From: an uncultured Planctomycetota bacterium
GTDB lineage: Bacteria; Planctomycetota; UBA1135; GCA-002686595
Assembly (NCBI GenBank): GCA_903928115.1
Contig: CAIYPP010000142.1
Coordinates: forward strand, 1 to 44,854
DNA: 44,854 nucleotides
Direction: 5' to 3'
A model generated the notes under the pieces. It did no database searches. It had not been told where the DNA came from and was given only the letters and a program-made list of their open reading frames with translations. The translations under genes and the position numbers were made by a program. Shown here piece after piece: positions 34,458-42,895 of this stretch. The stretch's first letter is position 1; each line of letters starts with the position of its first letter.

Positions 34458-34587
34458 GTTGGTCGCTGCGGGCGTTCTCGGAGCCTAGGACGGAAGAAAG
34501 TTCCGACGTGGGCGTCGCAAAGGCGGGGTTGGCGGACATGCGCGATCGCGCTGTGCGGGCGCACGCGCCGATCCCAAGGGGACTGCG

Positions 34588-36015
34588 ATGGCGAAGAAGC
34601 TCCTAGTCCTGCTCGTGCTTGGTGCCGCGCTGGCGATCGCGGCCACGCTGCTCCTGCGCGCTCCCCCTGCGCCGGTGGAGGAAGACCTCGTCGCGAGCCC
34701 GGATGTCGAGAGCGCGGAGGCGCCGCCCGCAGTGGGCGAGGAGGTCTCCGCACCGCGCTCGGAGCCGGAGCGCCCCGCGGAGCCCGAGCGCGTCGATCTC
34801 ACGGTCCAGCGCACGCTCGTGACCGGCGTGGTAACAGACATCGAGCAGGGGCGCGCCGTCGCAGGGCTGCGCATCGACGCGCTCGTCGAAGGTCGCCGCT
34901 TGCGCCGCAGCAGCACCGACTCCGATGGGCGCTTCTCGATCGAGGTACCCGCTGGTCCTGTGCGCCTCACCGCGACGCCCGCCGGCCACTCCGGTTGGTG
35001 CGAGCACCTGCAGCTTGCCGAAGGTGAATCGGCGTCGCTCGTGCGCGAGCTCGGTGGAGCCCCGCTCTCCGTGCGCGTCTGGTCGTCCCTCGGAGAAGCG
35101 CTCGAATACGTGCCGGAAGCCGAGGTCCGTGTCGTCGCGGTCCTCGACGATCCCGCGCAACACGCGAGCTGCCTCCTGTTCGAAGGCAACGCCACCGCGC
35201 AGACCGACGGCGGCGGGCGCGCGAGCTTCACGACCGTGGACGGCGCGCTTCACATCGTGCAAGTTCGAGCCGCGAGCCATCACCCCCGCACGTTCGTGCT
35301 CGATCTCGAGCGGCGCGAAGTGGAAGACTGCGTCGATGTCGTGCTCGAACCTCTCGGCGAACCGATCCGAGGTCGCGTTCTCACTCCGGACGGCGCACCG
35401 GTCGCTGGCGCCCTCGTCATGGTGGACTCGCGGCGCAACGGCAAGGAGAGCTTCGAGCGCTACGGCAAGCAACCGACCGACTCCGCCGTGCGCTGGACCG
35501 AGCTGGAGCCTGAGCTGCTTCCCCCGAGCGTCAAGACCGGCTCAGATGGCCGCTATGAAATCCACGGGCCGCGACGCGACGCACCGGAGCTCGTCGATGC
35601 GACGCTGATCGTGTATCCGCAGCGCGCCGGGCTCGTTCACCACCACTCCCTGCCGCTGCCCAAGGCGACGCTGTCGGATGCACGCGAGCTCGATATCCGC
35701 CTGCCGAAGGCACACGAAATCACCGTCGAGTTCGTGAACCCCGACGGCGTGCCGCTCGCGGATGGACCGGCGAGCGCACGCGACATCGATGGCCGCGCGT
35801 TCGGCCCATTGCCGGAGTTCATCGCGGGGCAGCAGCTCACGCAGACCGCGGGCCGCTACTTCCAAACGGCCGGCGGGAGCTTCAAGTTCCTCCACGGCGG
35901 TGGCACGGTGCGCGTCGGCATCTCGCCGGGCGGCGTCTGGATGGCACAGGAAGTCGGAATCGTCGTGCCGCCGGATGGCAGCAAGCTCCACTTCCGCCTC
36001 ACGTATCCCTACTGA
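34588..36015 (+). CDS. Membrane-anchored protein with carboxypeptidase-regulatory-like domains (paralogue 2)
   Basis: This 475-residue protein shares the plan of the gene before it: a membrane helix (MAKKLLVLLVLGAALAIAATLLL), a Pro/Glu-rich linker to about residue 70, then beta-sandwich repeats. These are at about 75-125 (TGVVTDIEQGRAVAGLRIDA, DSDGRFSIEVPAG) and about 255-330 (RGRVLTPDGAPVAGALVMVD, SDGRYEIHGP). Shared phrases with paralogue 1 include YPQRAGLVHHHSLPL versus FPRRNNLVHHWAVEL, and VVPPDGSKLHFRLTYPY at the end. A ribosome site AAGGGGA precedes the ATG. The 130-bp space between the two genes holds no recognised feature. Function is unknown. Confidence 0.65.
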   Translation: MAKKLLVLLVLGAALAIAATLLLRAPPAPVEEDLVASPDVESAEAPPAVGEEVSAPRSEPERPAEPERVDLTVQRTLVTGVVTDIEQGRAVAGLRIDALVEGRRLRRSSTDSDGRFSIEVPAGPVRLTATPAGHSGWCEHLQLAEGESASLVRELGGAPLSVRVWSSLGEALEYVPEAEVRVVAVLDDPAQHASCLLFEGNATAQTDGGGRASFTTVDGALHIVQVRAASHHPRTFVLDLERREVEDCVDVVLEPLGEPIRGRVLTPDGAPVAGALVMVDSRRNGKESFERYGKQPTDSAVRWTELEPELLPPSVKTGSDGRYEIHGPRRDAPELVDATLIVYPQRAGLVHHHSLPLPKATLSDARELDIRLPKAHEITVEFVNPDGVPLADGPASARDIDGRAFGPLPEFIAGQQLTQTAGRYFQTAGGSFKFLHGGGTVRVGISPGGVWMAQEVGIVVPPDGSKLHFRLTYPY

Positions 36016-36021
36016 GCGCGC

Positions 36022-37362
36022 TCAGGAGCGCAGACCGTAGCGCTCGAGCTTGTTGTAGAGCGTCTTGAGAGCGACGCCGAGCTCTGCCGCGGCTGCTCGC
36101 TTGTCACCGCCGTGCCGCACGAGCGCTTCGGCCACTGCCCGGCGTTCGAGCTCTTCCAGATTCAATGTCGGCATCGCTGTGGCACCTTCGGTAACGCGCA
36201 ATACGTAGCGTCGCACCGTGTCCGCGCCGATCCGTCCGCCCTCGGCCATCACGCACAGTCGCTCGGCTGCATTCTCGAGCTCGCGCACGTTGCCCGGCCA
36301 GTCGTGACGACGCAACAGCTCGAGCGCCTCGGCGTCGAGCTCCAGCGCGCGCCCGAGCCGCGCCGCCGAGCGCGCAACGAACGAGCGCGCGAGTTCCGGC
36401 ACGTCTTCGCGACGCTCGCGCAGAGCCGGGACCTCGAGAAACAGCGGAGCGATGCGGTAGAACAGATCCTCGCGAAACTCGCCGGACTTGATGCGCTCGC
36501 GAAGGTCTCGGTGCGTCGCAGAGAGCACGCGGACGTCGACCTTGCGCACGCGGTCGCTGCCGACTGGACGGATCTCGCCGAACTGCAACGCGCGCAGAAG
36601 CACCGGCTGGACGTGCTTCGGCAACTCCCCGACCTCATCGAGCACCAGCGTGCCGCCGTGGGCCGCCTCGAACAGACCGATGCGACGGCGATCCGCACCC
36701 GTGAACGCGCCCTTTTCGTGTCCGAAGAGCTCGCTCTCGAAGAGCGTCGAGGGAATCGCGCCGCAGTTGACTACGACGAGCGGCTCGCCAGCGCGGCGGC
36801 TGCGTGCGTGAAGTTCCCGCGCGACGAGCTCCTTGCCCGTTCCATTCTCGCCCACGATCAACACGTGACTGTCGCTCTGCGCGACCCGGCCGAGCTCGCC
36901 TCTCAAGCGCTCCATCGCAGGACTCGCGCCCAGCAACTTTCCAGGTGCGCCGTCGTGCTCGACGACACGCCGCAGGCGCTCATTGCCCTCGAGCAGCGCG
37001 CGCCGCTCGATCGCACGGCGCAGCACCTGTTCCAGCACGTCGAGCCGCACGGGCTTCGTCAGGAAGTCGTGCGCTCCGCGCCGCATGGCCTCGACGGCCT
37101 CCGGGACAGCTCCGTGTCCCGTGAAGACCACCACCTGCGCGCGCTCGTCGACGGAGCGAACTTGCGACAAGAGGTCCATCCCGCTCATGCCGGGTAGGCG
37201 CAGGTCGACGAGCAGCGCCTCCGGAGGAGACTTGCGCAGCTCCTCGACGACGCCTTCCGCTGTCGCGAACGCGCGCACGTCGAACCCGACCTCGCTGAGC
37301 TCGAGGGTGAGCACGCGCCGGAGCGAGTCGTCATCGTCGACAAGGAAGACACGCGGCTTCAT
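36022..37362 (-). CDS. NtrC-family sigma-54-dependent response regulator
   Basis: This 446-residue protein has three domains. The receiver (1-120) has the acidic pocket DDDD (9-12), phosphoacceptor D53 in VDLRLPGMSG, and K103. The AAA+ domain (about 140-370) has Walker A GENGTGKE (171-178), the sigma-54 contact loop GAFTGA (218-223) and Walker B LVLDEVGEL. The C-terminal Fis-type helix-turn-helix ends AVALKTLYNKLERYGL-like (RAAAAELGVALKTLYNKLE). It should be phosphorylated by the kinase encoded just upstream, whose stop overlaps this ATG (ATGA). It would then open sigma-54 promoters; two such sites are seen at the head of this operon. Confidence 0.93.
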   Translation of the reverse strand: MKPRVFLVDDDDSLRRVLTLELSEVGFDVRAFATAEGVVEELRKSPPEALLVDLRLPGMSGMDLLSQVRSVDERAQVVVFTGHGAVPEAVEAMRRGAHDFLTKPVRLDVLEQVLRRAIERRALLEGNERLRRVVEHDGAPGKLLGASPAMERLRGELGRVAQSDSHVLIVGENGTGKELVARELHARSRRAGEPLVVVNCGAIPSTLFESELFGHEKGAFTGADRRRIGLFEAAHGGTLVLDEVGELPKHVQPVLLRALQFGEIRPVGSDRVRKVDVRVLSATHRDLRERIKSGEFREDLFYRIAPLFLEVPALRERREDVPELARSFVARSAARLGRALELDAEALELLRRHDWPGNVRELENAAERLCVMAEGGRIGADTVRRYVLRVTEGATAMPTLNLEELERRAVAEALVRHGGDKRAAAAELGVALKTLYNKLERYGLRS

Positions 37363-38840
37363 GGTGTCGGCAGCGGCAAGTGAACACGGAACAGGGCGCC
37401 GTTGCCAGCGTCGACGAGCTCAATTCGCCCGCCGTGGTCGCTGACGATGCGATGCACGATCGCAAGGCCAAGCCCCGTGCCCTTGCCGGGCTCCTTCGTG
37501 GTGAAGAACGGATCGAAGATGCGCTCGCGCTGCTCGCGGGACACTCCCGGACCCTGATCCGCCACATCGATCGTGAACTCCTCTGCCGTCGCGGCCCAGC
37601 GCACCCGTACAACCCCGCGCTCGGGGCTCGCGTCCATCGCGTTGTGCAGCAGGTTGAGCAGCACTTGCTTGATTTCCGCTGGGTTTCCGACGAGCTGCGG
37701 CAGCTCCGTCGGACAGTCGACCTCGAGCGTCAGCATCTTCGCGCGCAGCTTGTGCTCGAGCAGCACGCCGAGCTCGCGCATCAGATCGGGCGCATCGAAG
37801 TGGATCCGGGCGGGCGAGCCGTTCCGCGCGAAGTCGAGCAGGCGCGAAGTGATCTCATGGGCCCGATAGGCCTCGCGCGCGATGATCTGCAGGTACTCGC
37901 GCTGCGTCGTCTCGTCGACCGCACCCTTGGCGAGGCGCCGCTCCATCCCCTCCGCACACGAGGCGATCGAGGCCAGCGGGTTGTTGATCTCGTGGGCGAT
38001 GCCCGCGGCCATCGTGCCGAGCCCTGCGAGTCGCGCGGCGCGCACGAACTCTTGAGTCTTCGCCTCGACGCGCGCTTCCAAGTCCGAACGCATGCCGTGC
38101 AGCTCGTCCGCCATGCGATTGAAGTCGCGGGCAAGCGCGCCGATCTCGTCCTTGGATGCGATCTCCACGCGGTGGCTCAGGTCGCCACCGGCGACGCGCT
38201 GGACTCCGTCGCGCAGGATTTCGACCGGTCGCACCACACGCTTCCACACCATGCGCAAGACCACGCCCAAGCCGATCAACGCGAGTGCGGTCGTGGCGAG
38301 CACAGCAGTTCGGACGCGCCGACCTTCCTCCCGCAAAGCTGAGCTGATCTCCGCAGCTTCGCGCCGCATTTCTTCGTTGAGAACCTGCGCGTGACGGAGA
38401 TTGGTCGCGACCAGCTCTTCAAGCTCGCCTCCGCTGCCGATGGCGATCCGCAATTCCGAAAAGCCGTGCCGTAGCGCATCGTAGAGCCGCCGCTCCTGCT
38501 CGATGTGCTCGCGGTCCGAGGGATCCGCGCCGAGAGGCCCACGCGAGAGCTCGTCGAGGCAGCGCTCGGCTTCTGCGACGAACGCAAGCAACACCGGTCG
38601 CTGTCGCTCGTCCCGCACCGCATCGCCCAGCGCGATCCGGCGCGCGTCGAGCATGCGCATCTCGTGAAGCATGTCGCGCGAGAAGGCCTCTTCGCGATGC
38701 TCCTCGACGGCTCGTCGCACCTCGTCGTGCATCTCCTCCACAAGGAACGAGACGCGCACTCCCAGCGCGAGGAACAGCAGCGCCAAGATCGCGAAGACCG
38801 ACGCGACCCGCGTCCCGAAGCCCGCTCCGTGCGACTTCAA
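37359..38840 (-). CDS. Membrane sensor histidine kinase
   Basis: This 493-residue protein starts at TTG, which overlaps the stop of the preceding gene (TTGA). A longer frame from an ATG 24 codons upstream would overlap that gene needlessly. A membrane helix at about 10-28 and one at about 173-195 enclose a helical periplasmic sensor of about 145 residues. A HAMP linker (RPVEILRDGVQRVAGGDLSHRV) follows. The dimerisation domain has GTMAAGIAHEINNPLASIAS with phosphoacceptor H283, and the ATPase domain has NLLHNAMDA, DQGPGVS and GTGLGLAIVHRI. It pairs with the NtrC-type regulator that follows. The signal is unknown; location in an operon with an exporter suggests an envelope or lipid cue. Confidence 0.92.
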   Translation of the reverse strand: MKSHGAGFGTRVASVFAILALLFLALGVRVSFLVEEMHDEVRRAVEEHREEAFSRDMLHEMRMLDARRIALGDAVRDERQRPVLLAFVAEAERCLDELSRGPLGADPSDREHIEQERRLYDALRHGFSELRIAIGSGGELEELVATNLRHAQVLNEEMRREAAEISSALREEGRRVRTAVLATTALALIGLGVVLRMVWKRVVRPVEILRDGVQRVAGGDLSHRVEIASKDEIGALARDFNRMADELHGMRSDLEARVEAKTQEFVRAARLAGLGTMAAGIAHEINNPLASIASCAEGMERRLAKGAVDETTQREYLQIIAREAYRAHEITSRLLDFARNGSPARIHFDAPDLMRELGVLLEHKLRAKMLTLEVDCPTELPQLVGNPAEIKQVLLNLLHNAMDASPERGVVRVRWAATAEEFTIDVADQGPGVSREQRERIFDPFFTTKEPGKGTGLGLAIVHRIVSDHGGRIELVDAGNGALFRVHLPLPTP

Positions 38841-39451
38841 CGCGGCTCCCTGCGGAGCCCCAGCGAAAGATCGAGTGCGAGAGTCGTTCCGCTGCCTCGC
38901 GCAGCGTTCCACTCAAGCCGTCCGTCGCCGGTGGGCGCTCCCAGTCCTTCCAAGGTCATCACGCCTTGAAGTCTGGCACCTCCACCCGGCATTCGCAGCC
39001 AGCTGACGGGGAAATCGAGATCCCCACCGACCGCCCCGGACGACCATGTGCCGCGAAGGACCGCCGTTCGGCAGCCTGGTACGTCCGATGCACGAACATC
39101 GACCGTGCGCAGACGAAGCTCCAGAGTTCGAACTCCGCTCTTGGGTTCCCCGGACTCGTCGAGCCGAATGAGCAGACTCCATCCCGCGTCGCCTGGCTGA
39201 ACCTCAGCGGAGCCGCTCGCCAGGAGTGGCGCGGCGCCATGGATGCGGGCGCGGCTCGGACTCGCGAGAACCTCGAGGCGCTGCTGCGCGCTCGCCGGCA
39301 CCGCTCCGAGCGCGCGGAGGTCGGGTGCCCTAAATGGCTCGGAGGCGTGCACACGCGCGACGTCGCGGGGCACATCGCGGGTCGCCTCGCGGACCAGCAA
39401 CGCCGCGCTGGCGAGCGCCAAGGGCATCAGCGGGAGCCATGCAACGTTCAC
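38837..39451 (-). CDS. Small exported protein, possibly YceI-like
   Basis: This 204-residue protein starts at GTG, which overlaps the stop of the flavoprotein gene (GTGA). It has an N-terminal hydrophobic helix (VAWLPLMPLALASAALLV). The rest is beta-rich and runs SRARIHGAAPLLASGSAEVQ, TLELRLRTVDVRASDVPGC, AVGGDLDFPVSWLRMPGGG, LQGVMTLEGLG, then LALDLSLGLRREP. That order of strands recalls the lipid-binding YceI fold found in the divergent gene across the promoter, but the match is weak and by eye. It lies between the flavoprotein and the kinase, so it could be a periplasmic partner of the exporter or a ligand-presenting protein for the kinase. Confidence 0.55.
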   Translation of the reverse strand: MNVAWLPLMPLALASAALLVREATRDVPRDVARVHASEPFRAPDLRALGAVPASAQQRLEVLASPSRARIHGAAPLLASGSAEVQPGDAGWSLLIRLDESGEPKSGVRTLELRLRTVDVRASDVPGCRTAVLRGTWSSGAVGGDLDFPVSWLRMPGGGARLQGVMTLEGLGAPTGDGRLEWNAARGSGTTLALDLSLGLRREPR

Positions 39452-40683
39452 GCCGCGTCCTCTCGTGTTCCCAGCGCCCTCCACCACACGGAGGGCCGCG
39501 CAAGCTCGCGCAGCGGAACATAGTCGCCAGTGAGCGAGACCAACGTATCGACCATTCGCGGGCGTTGGGCGAGGAAGCCGAACGCCGTGCGGACAAGCGT
39601 CGGATGCCGCAAGCCTCGCTGGATGAGCAGAGAGAACGCGGCGCGTGGCACGATCTCACGGCGGCGGCCCGCGATGTAGCTGCGCAACGCTGCGGCATCG
39701 CGTCGACCACTGTGCAGCGCGGTCGTGAGCGCGGGCGCGAGCATCTGCGCTCCTTTCAGCGCGAAGAAGATGCCCTCGCCGGTGATCGGGTCCACATAGC
39801 CGCTGGCGTCTCCGACGAGAGCTGCCCCGTCGAAAGCCTGACGCGTCGTCCGCATCGCCATCGCGCCCGTGCCGCGCACCGGATCGATGCGCGTGCCGGC
39901 GAGGATCCGTTCGCCCAAGAGGGGCGTACGCGAGAGCCAATATTCGAGCGCTTCATCGCGGGGCATGCCGGAACGCTCGAACTCATCGGCGTTCAGAACC
40001 AAGTTGAGGCTGACATCGCCCCCCTCGACCGGTGCGACAGCGAAGAAACCGTTCTCGAGGAGGTGCACCTCCGCTCGATCACTCCACGTTACGCCACGGT
40101 AGCGCGTGACGAGCGCCACCTTCCGCAGCCACGCCGTCTCGCGACGCACGCCGAGTTCCGTTGCGACGCGCGAGCGCGTGCCGTCGGCGCCCACCGTGAA
40201 GCGAGCCCTTACTTGCCGGCGCTCGCGCACGCCGTGGCTGCATTCGACACCTCGAACGCCGCCGTCCGGGTCGCGCAGAAGGCTCGTCACTCGGTGACCT
40301 TCCAGAAGCTCCGCTCCCGCTCGCTGAGCGGCTCGCACAAGCTCGGCATCGAACATTTCACGCCGAATAGCCCAGCCGTAGTCGTAGGGCGCGTGCGCCA
40401 TGCCGATGTCCACGAAGCGCCCGTGGACGCGCCGCCCGTGCGCGTGAAGCAACATGCCGCGGACCTCACGCGCGCCGAGCTTGGCGAGCTCGTCGCGAAT
40501 CCCGAGTTCACCGAGCATCGGCAGAACCTCGGGGCTCATGAATTCGCCACAGGGCTTGAAGCGCGGAAAGCGCTGAGCGTCGAGCAACGCGACCGAGAAT
40601 CCCTCTCGTGCTAGCCGCAACGCGAGCGATGCCCCAGCGGGTCCGGCGCCGGCGATCGCAACGTCGTACATGCGCTCAACCAT
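39448..40683 (-). CDS. FAD-dependent oxidoreductase of the geranylgeranyl-reductase type
   Basis: This 411-residue flavoprotein has GAGPAGASLALRLAREG (residues about 11-27, FAD binding), the early RFPRFKPCGEFMSPEVLPML segment and the VGADGTRSRVA motif. LVGDASGYVDPITGEGIFFAL is the GD motif. This set is shared by geranylgeranyl reductases and UbiH/halogenase-like monooxygenases. Substrates of such enzymes are often prenyl or polyketide lipids. The start is the ATG with a GGAGG site 6 bp upstream, overlapping the exporter gene by 8 bp; an ATG four codons later is possible. Together with the exporter, YceI proteins and a methyltransferase it suggests a lipid or quinone-like product, which is inference. 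Confidence 0.8.
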   Translation of the reverse strand: MVERMYDVAIAGAGPAGASLALRLAREGFSVALLDAQRFPRFKPCGEFMSPEVLPMLGELGIRDELAKLGAREVRGMLLHAHGRRVHGRFVDIGMAHAPYDYGWAIRREMFDAELVRAAQRAGAELLEGHRVTSLLRDPDGGVRGVECSHGVRERRQVRARFTVGADGTRSRVATELGVRRETAWLRKVALVTRYRGVTWSDRAEVHLLENGFFAVAPVEGGDVSLNLVLNADEFERSGMPRDEALEYWLSRTPLLGERILAGTRIDPVRGTGAMAMRTTRQAFDGAALVGDASGYVDPITGEGIFFALKGAQMLAPALTTALHSGRRDAAALRSYIAGRRREIVPRAAFSLLIQRGLRHPTLVRTAFGFLAQRPRMVDTLVSLTGDYVPLRELARPSVWWRALGTREDAA

Positions 40684-42658
40684 GCTCGGCCTCCGGCACC
40701 TCGACGAGGATCGCAGGTAGGAGCAGCAAGTCGCACAGGAACGCGACCGCGATCGTCACCGCCGCGAGGCCACAGAACTCGACCGTCGTGGTCAGCTCAC
40801 CGAAGAGGCCGACGGAGAAGCCGAGTCCGAGCACGACCGACGTGATCAAGATCGCTCGGCCAGAGTGCTGGAAAACACGCTCGATCGCTGCAAGTCCATC
40901 GAGTCCTTCGCGCCGCAGCTCGCGGTAGCGATGCAGCAGGTGAATCGTGTCGTCGACGATCAGGCCCAGCAAGACCGAGCTGATCATCGCCGTGGCGACG
41001 GAGAGCGGTCGCCCGAGCACGGCGAGCAGCGCGTAGACGATGATGCACGGCAATGCGTTGGGGATCATCGCGAGCCACGCGTAGCGCAAAGAGCGGAAGC
41101 CCGCCCAGAACAAGGCGAAGAGCACGCCGAGGCTCGCGAGCGTCCCGAGCAGTGCGCTACGGACCAAGCGATCCGAGTCCCGTGCGACTTGCACCGCGAC
41201 ACCGGTCACGCGGACATCCGGTGCGCCGAGCGCCGCGGCCTGCGCTTCGACGCGCTCGAAAAGCTCCGTTCGCTGCGTGCTCCCCGAAGGCGCGAGGAGG
41301 AAACGCAGCAGCCAGTCACCGCCCTTCGAGTGCTGCGCCGGTCCGGCCGCCGCGGCCACCGGATCGAGTTCGAGGACATGCGCAGCGAAGAGCGCGAGTG
41401 CCGCAGGCTCCGCAAGTGGTGACGTCCCCGGCACGAGCACGTCGAACACGTCGCTTCCGCCGATCTCACGAACGACGCGCGCCGTCGCACGGCGGAACGA
41501 GTGCTCCTTCGGCAGGAGCGTCTGCGGGTCGTTGTCGACCTTGAGGCTCGGCCACAGCGCGAGCCCAGCGAGGGCGATGAGGACCGCGCATGCGCGAATC
41601 GCGAGAGCGCGCCGACCGAGCCACTCGGCCGCGCGCAATCCAAGTGTCCCCGTGAGCTCGCCGTGGCGACGTACAAGCTCCGCGGGAACGTGCCGCGCGA
41701 AGAGTCGCAGCACTGCCGGCGTCAGCCATGGCGCGATCGCGTAAGTGAGCGCGACGCCGAGCGCAGCGAACACGCCGAAGTCGATCACGGCAGGAATCGA
41801 GTTGAACGACAGCGAGAGGAAACCGACGACCGTGGTGAGCGCAGCGAGCGATGCCGGACGCCGCAGGCTCACGACCGCGAACTCTGCAGCCCGTTCCGCG
41901 CCCATGCCGCGGCGCAGCTCGTCCAAGTACGCCTCAATCCAGTGCACTCCCGCCGCCACGCCGACCGTGATCAAGACCGGCTGCAGCATGACCGAGACCG
42001 GATCGAGCTCTCGGCCGAGCAGCGCCGCGATGCCCCCCGTCCACGCAATGGCGATACTCGGAGGGGCGAGGATGGCGAGCACCAGTCCCGCGTGCCGGTA
42101 ATACAGCCCGAGCAGCACCACGAAGGCTCCGACAACCAGCGGCAGGATGCGCCCCTGCTCGGCGCGCACCTCGCGAGCGATCACGACCTCGCCCACGGGA
42201 AGGCCCGTGAGCGAGACGCGCGTGGTCGCGGGAGCGTGCGCCGCCAGAAGAGCCTCGACACGCTCCACCACAGGAGCGAAATCCCCACCCGGAGCATCGA
42301 GCGAGACCGCCAACACGCGACTGTCGTGGCTCTCGAGCGGCCAACGCTCGACCGCACCCACGCCATCCAGCCCAGCGAGCTCGCGCTCGACCTGCACGAG
42401 GCCGCGCTCTTCAACCTCGGTCCACACGCCGCTTCCATCGGGGACGGCGTGGAACGCAGCGAGCAGGGTGATGTCGCGCCCGAACTGCTCGACCCGACGC
42501 TCGAGCGCGAGCGCCTCCGCGCTGTGCGGCGACTTCAGGGCCTTGTTCTCGACGTCGACGGCGACCCCGACCTGCACCCACAACAGCCAGAGCGTGGGAA
42601 CCAAGAGAAGCAGGACGCCCGCGAGATCCCGCGGGCGAGTGTGCGGAGCGAAGGTCAT
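40676..42658 (-). CDS. RND/MMPL-family exporter
   Basis: This 660-residue membrane protein is built as two similar halves, each with one helix, a large periplasmic loop and a bundle of about five helices. In half 1, VLLLLVPTLWLLWVQV is followed by a loop to about residue 165, then helices through SVMLQPVLITVGVAAGVHWIEAYLDE. In half 2, ALAIRACAVLIALAGLALWP is followed by a loop, then helices with SVLLGLIVDDTIHLLHRYRE, the conserved Asp pair of the proton relay. MMPL and HpnN-type relatives move lipids across the inner membrane. The start at 42658 was chosen because an upstream ATG (42691) falls inside the sigma-54 promoter element. It is first of the coupled five-gene operon. Confidence 0.85.
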   Translation of the reverse strand: MTFAPHTRPRDLAGVLLLLVPTLWLLWVQVGVAVDVENKALKSPHSAEALALERRVEQFGRDITLLAAFHAVPDGSGVWTEVEERGLVQVERELAGLDGVGAVERWPLESHDSRVLAVSLDAPGGDFAPVVERVEALLAAHAPATTRVSLTGLPVGEVVIAREVRAEQGRILPLVVGAFVVLLGLYYRHAGLVLAILAPPSIAIAWTGGIAALLGRELDPVSVMLQPVLITVGVAAGVHWIEAYLDELRRGMGAERAAEFAVVSLRRPASLAALTTVVGFLSLSFNSIPAVIDFGVFAALGVALTYAIAPWLTPAVLRLFARHVPAELVRRHGELTGTLGLRAAEWLGRRALAIRACAVLIALAGLALWPSLKVDNDPQTLLPKEHSFRRATARVVREIGGSDVFDVLVPGTSPLAEPAALALFAAHVLELDPVAAAAGPAQHSKGGDWLLRFLLAPSGSTQRTELFERVEAQAAALGAPDVRVTGVAVQVARDSDRLVRSALLGTLASLGVLFALFWAGFRSLRYAWLAMIPNALPCIIVYALLAVLGRPLSVATAMISSVLLGLIVDDTIHLLHRYRELRREGLDGLAAIERVFQHSGRAILITSVVLGLGFSVGLFGELTTTVEFCGLAAVTIAVAFLCDLLLLPAILVEVPEAEHG

Positions 42659-42686
42659 CGGGGGGACATCTCTGCGGAAGCCCTCT

Positions 42687-42702
42687 AGCATTCCCCGTGC
42701 CA
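42687..42702 (-). promoter_or_regulatory. Sigma-54 promoter for the exporter/kinase/regulator operon
   Basis: On the minus strand this reads TGGCACG GGGA ATGCT against the consensus TGGCACG-N4-TTGCW. All fixed positions match except one T, with GG and GC exactly 10 bp apart. Transcription would begin near 42677, leaving about 19 bases before the exporter ATG at 42658. Confidence 0.6.
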
Positions 42703-42774
42703 GCACGAAGCAGACGCTCCGTCGCCGCGCTGCGGCAGCCCGCAACCTGCGGATCGCGTGTTGGCGTTGTCACT

Positions 42775-42792
42775 CGTGCAATCAGCGTGCAA
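42775..42792. repeat. Exact 7-bp direct repeat, candidate activator binding site
   Basis: CGTGCAA occurs twice (42775-42781 and 42786-42792) with 4 bases between, so the copies repeat every 11 bp, about one helical turn. The centre lies about 82-84 bp from the -24 element of each of the two sigma-54 promoters, a normal distance for an enhancer-type site. Confidence 0.45.
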
Positions 42793-42864
42793 CTTCTACA
42801 AACCTCGCACCGCAGCGCGTAGGCAGCATCCCCCGCCGACGCGCGAGACGCGCCTCGTAGGCCT

Positions 42865-42880
42865 TGGCCCGCCGCTTGCA
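42865..42880 (+). promoter_or_regulatory. Sigma-54 promoter for the YceI/methyltransferase unit
   Basis: The plus strand reads TGGCCCG CCGC TTGCA, matching TGGCACG-N4-TTGCW at all fixed positions but one, with the GG-N10-GC spacing. The start of transcription would fall near 42890, only about 5 bases before the ATG at 42896. The message would then be almost leaderless, consistent with the lack of a ribosome site. Confidence 0.5.
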
Positions 42881-42895
42881 TGGCGAAACCCAACG

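Larger units (their letters stand above)
42659..42895. promoter_or_regulatory. Divergent sigma-54 control region
   Basis: The 237 bp between the exporter operon and the YceI unit hold a sigma-54-type element on each strand and an exact direct repeat near the midpoint (both listed separately). There is no room for another gene, and no sigma-70 pair is convincing. Because the operon to the left encodes an NtrC-type activator, both units are likely under its control. Confidence 0.55.

Noticed and set aside
42656..42691. Upstream ATG (42691) as start of the exporter gene
   Set aside because: It falls within the -12 part of the sigma-54 element, so a transcript from that promoter would not contain it.
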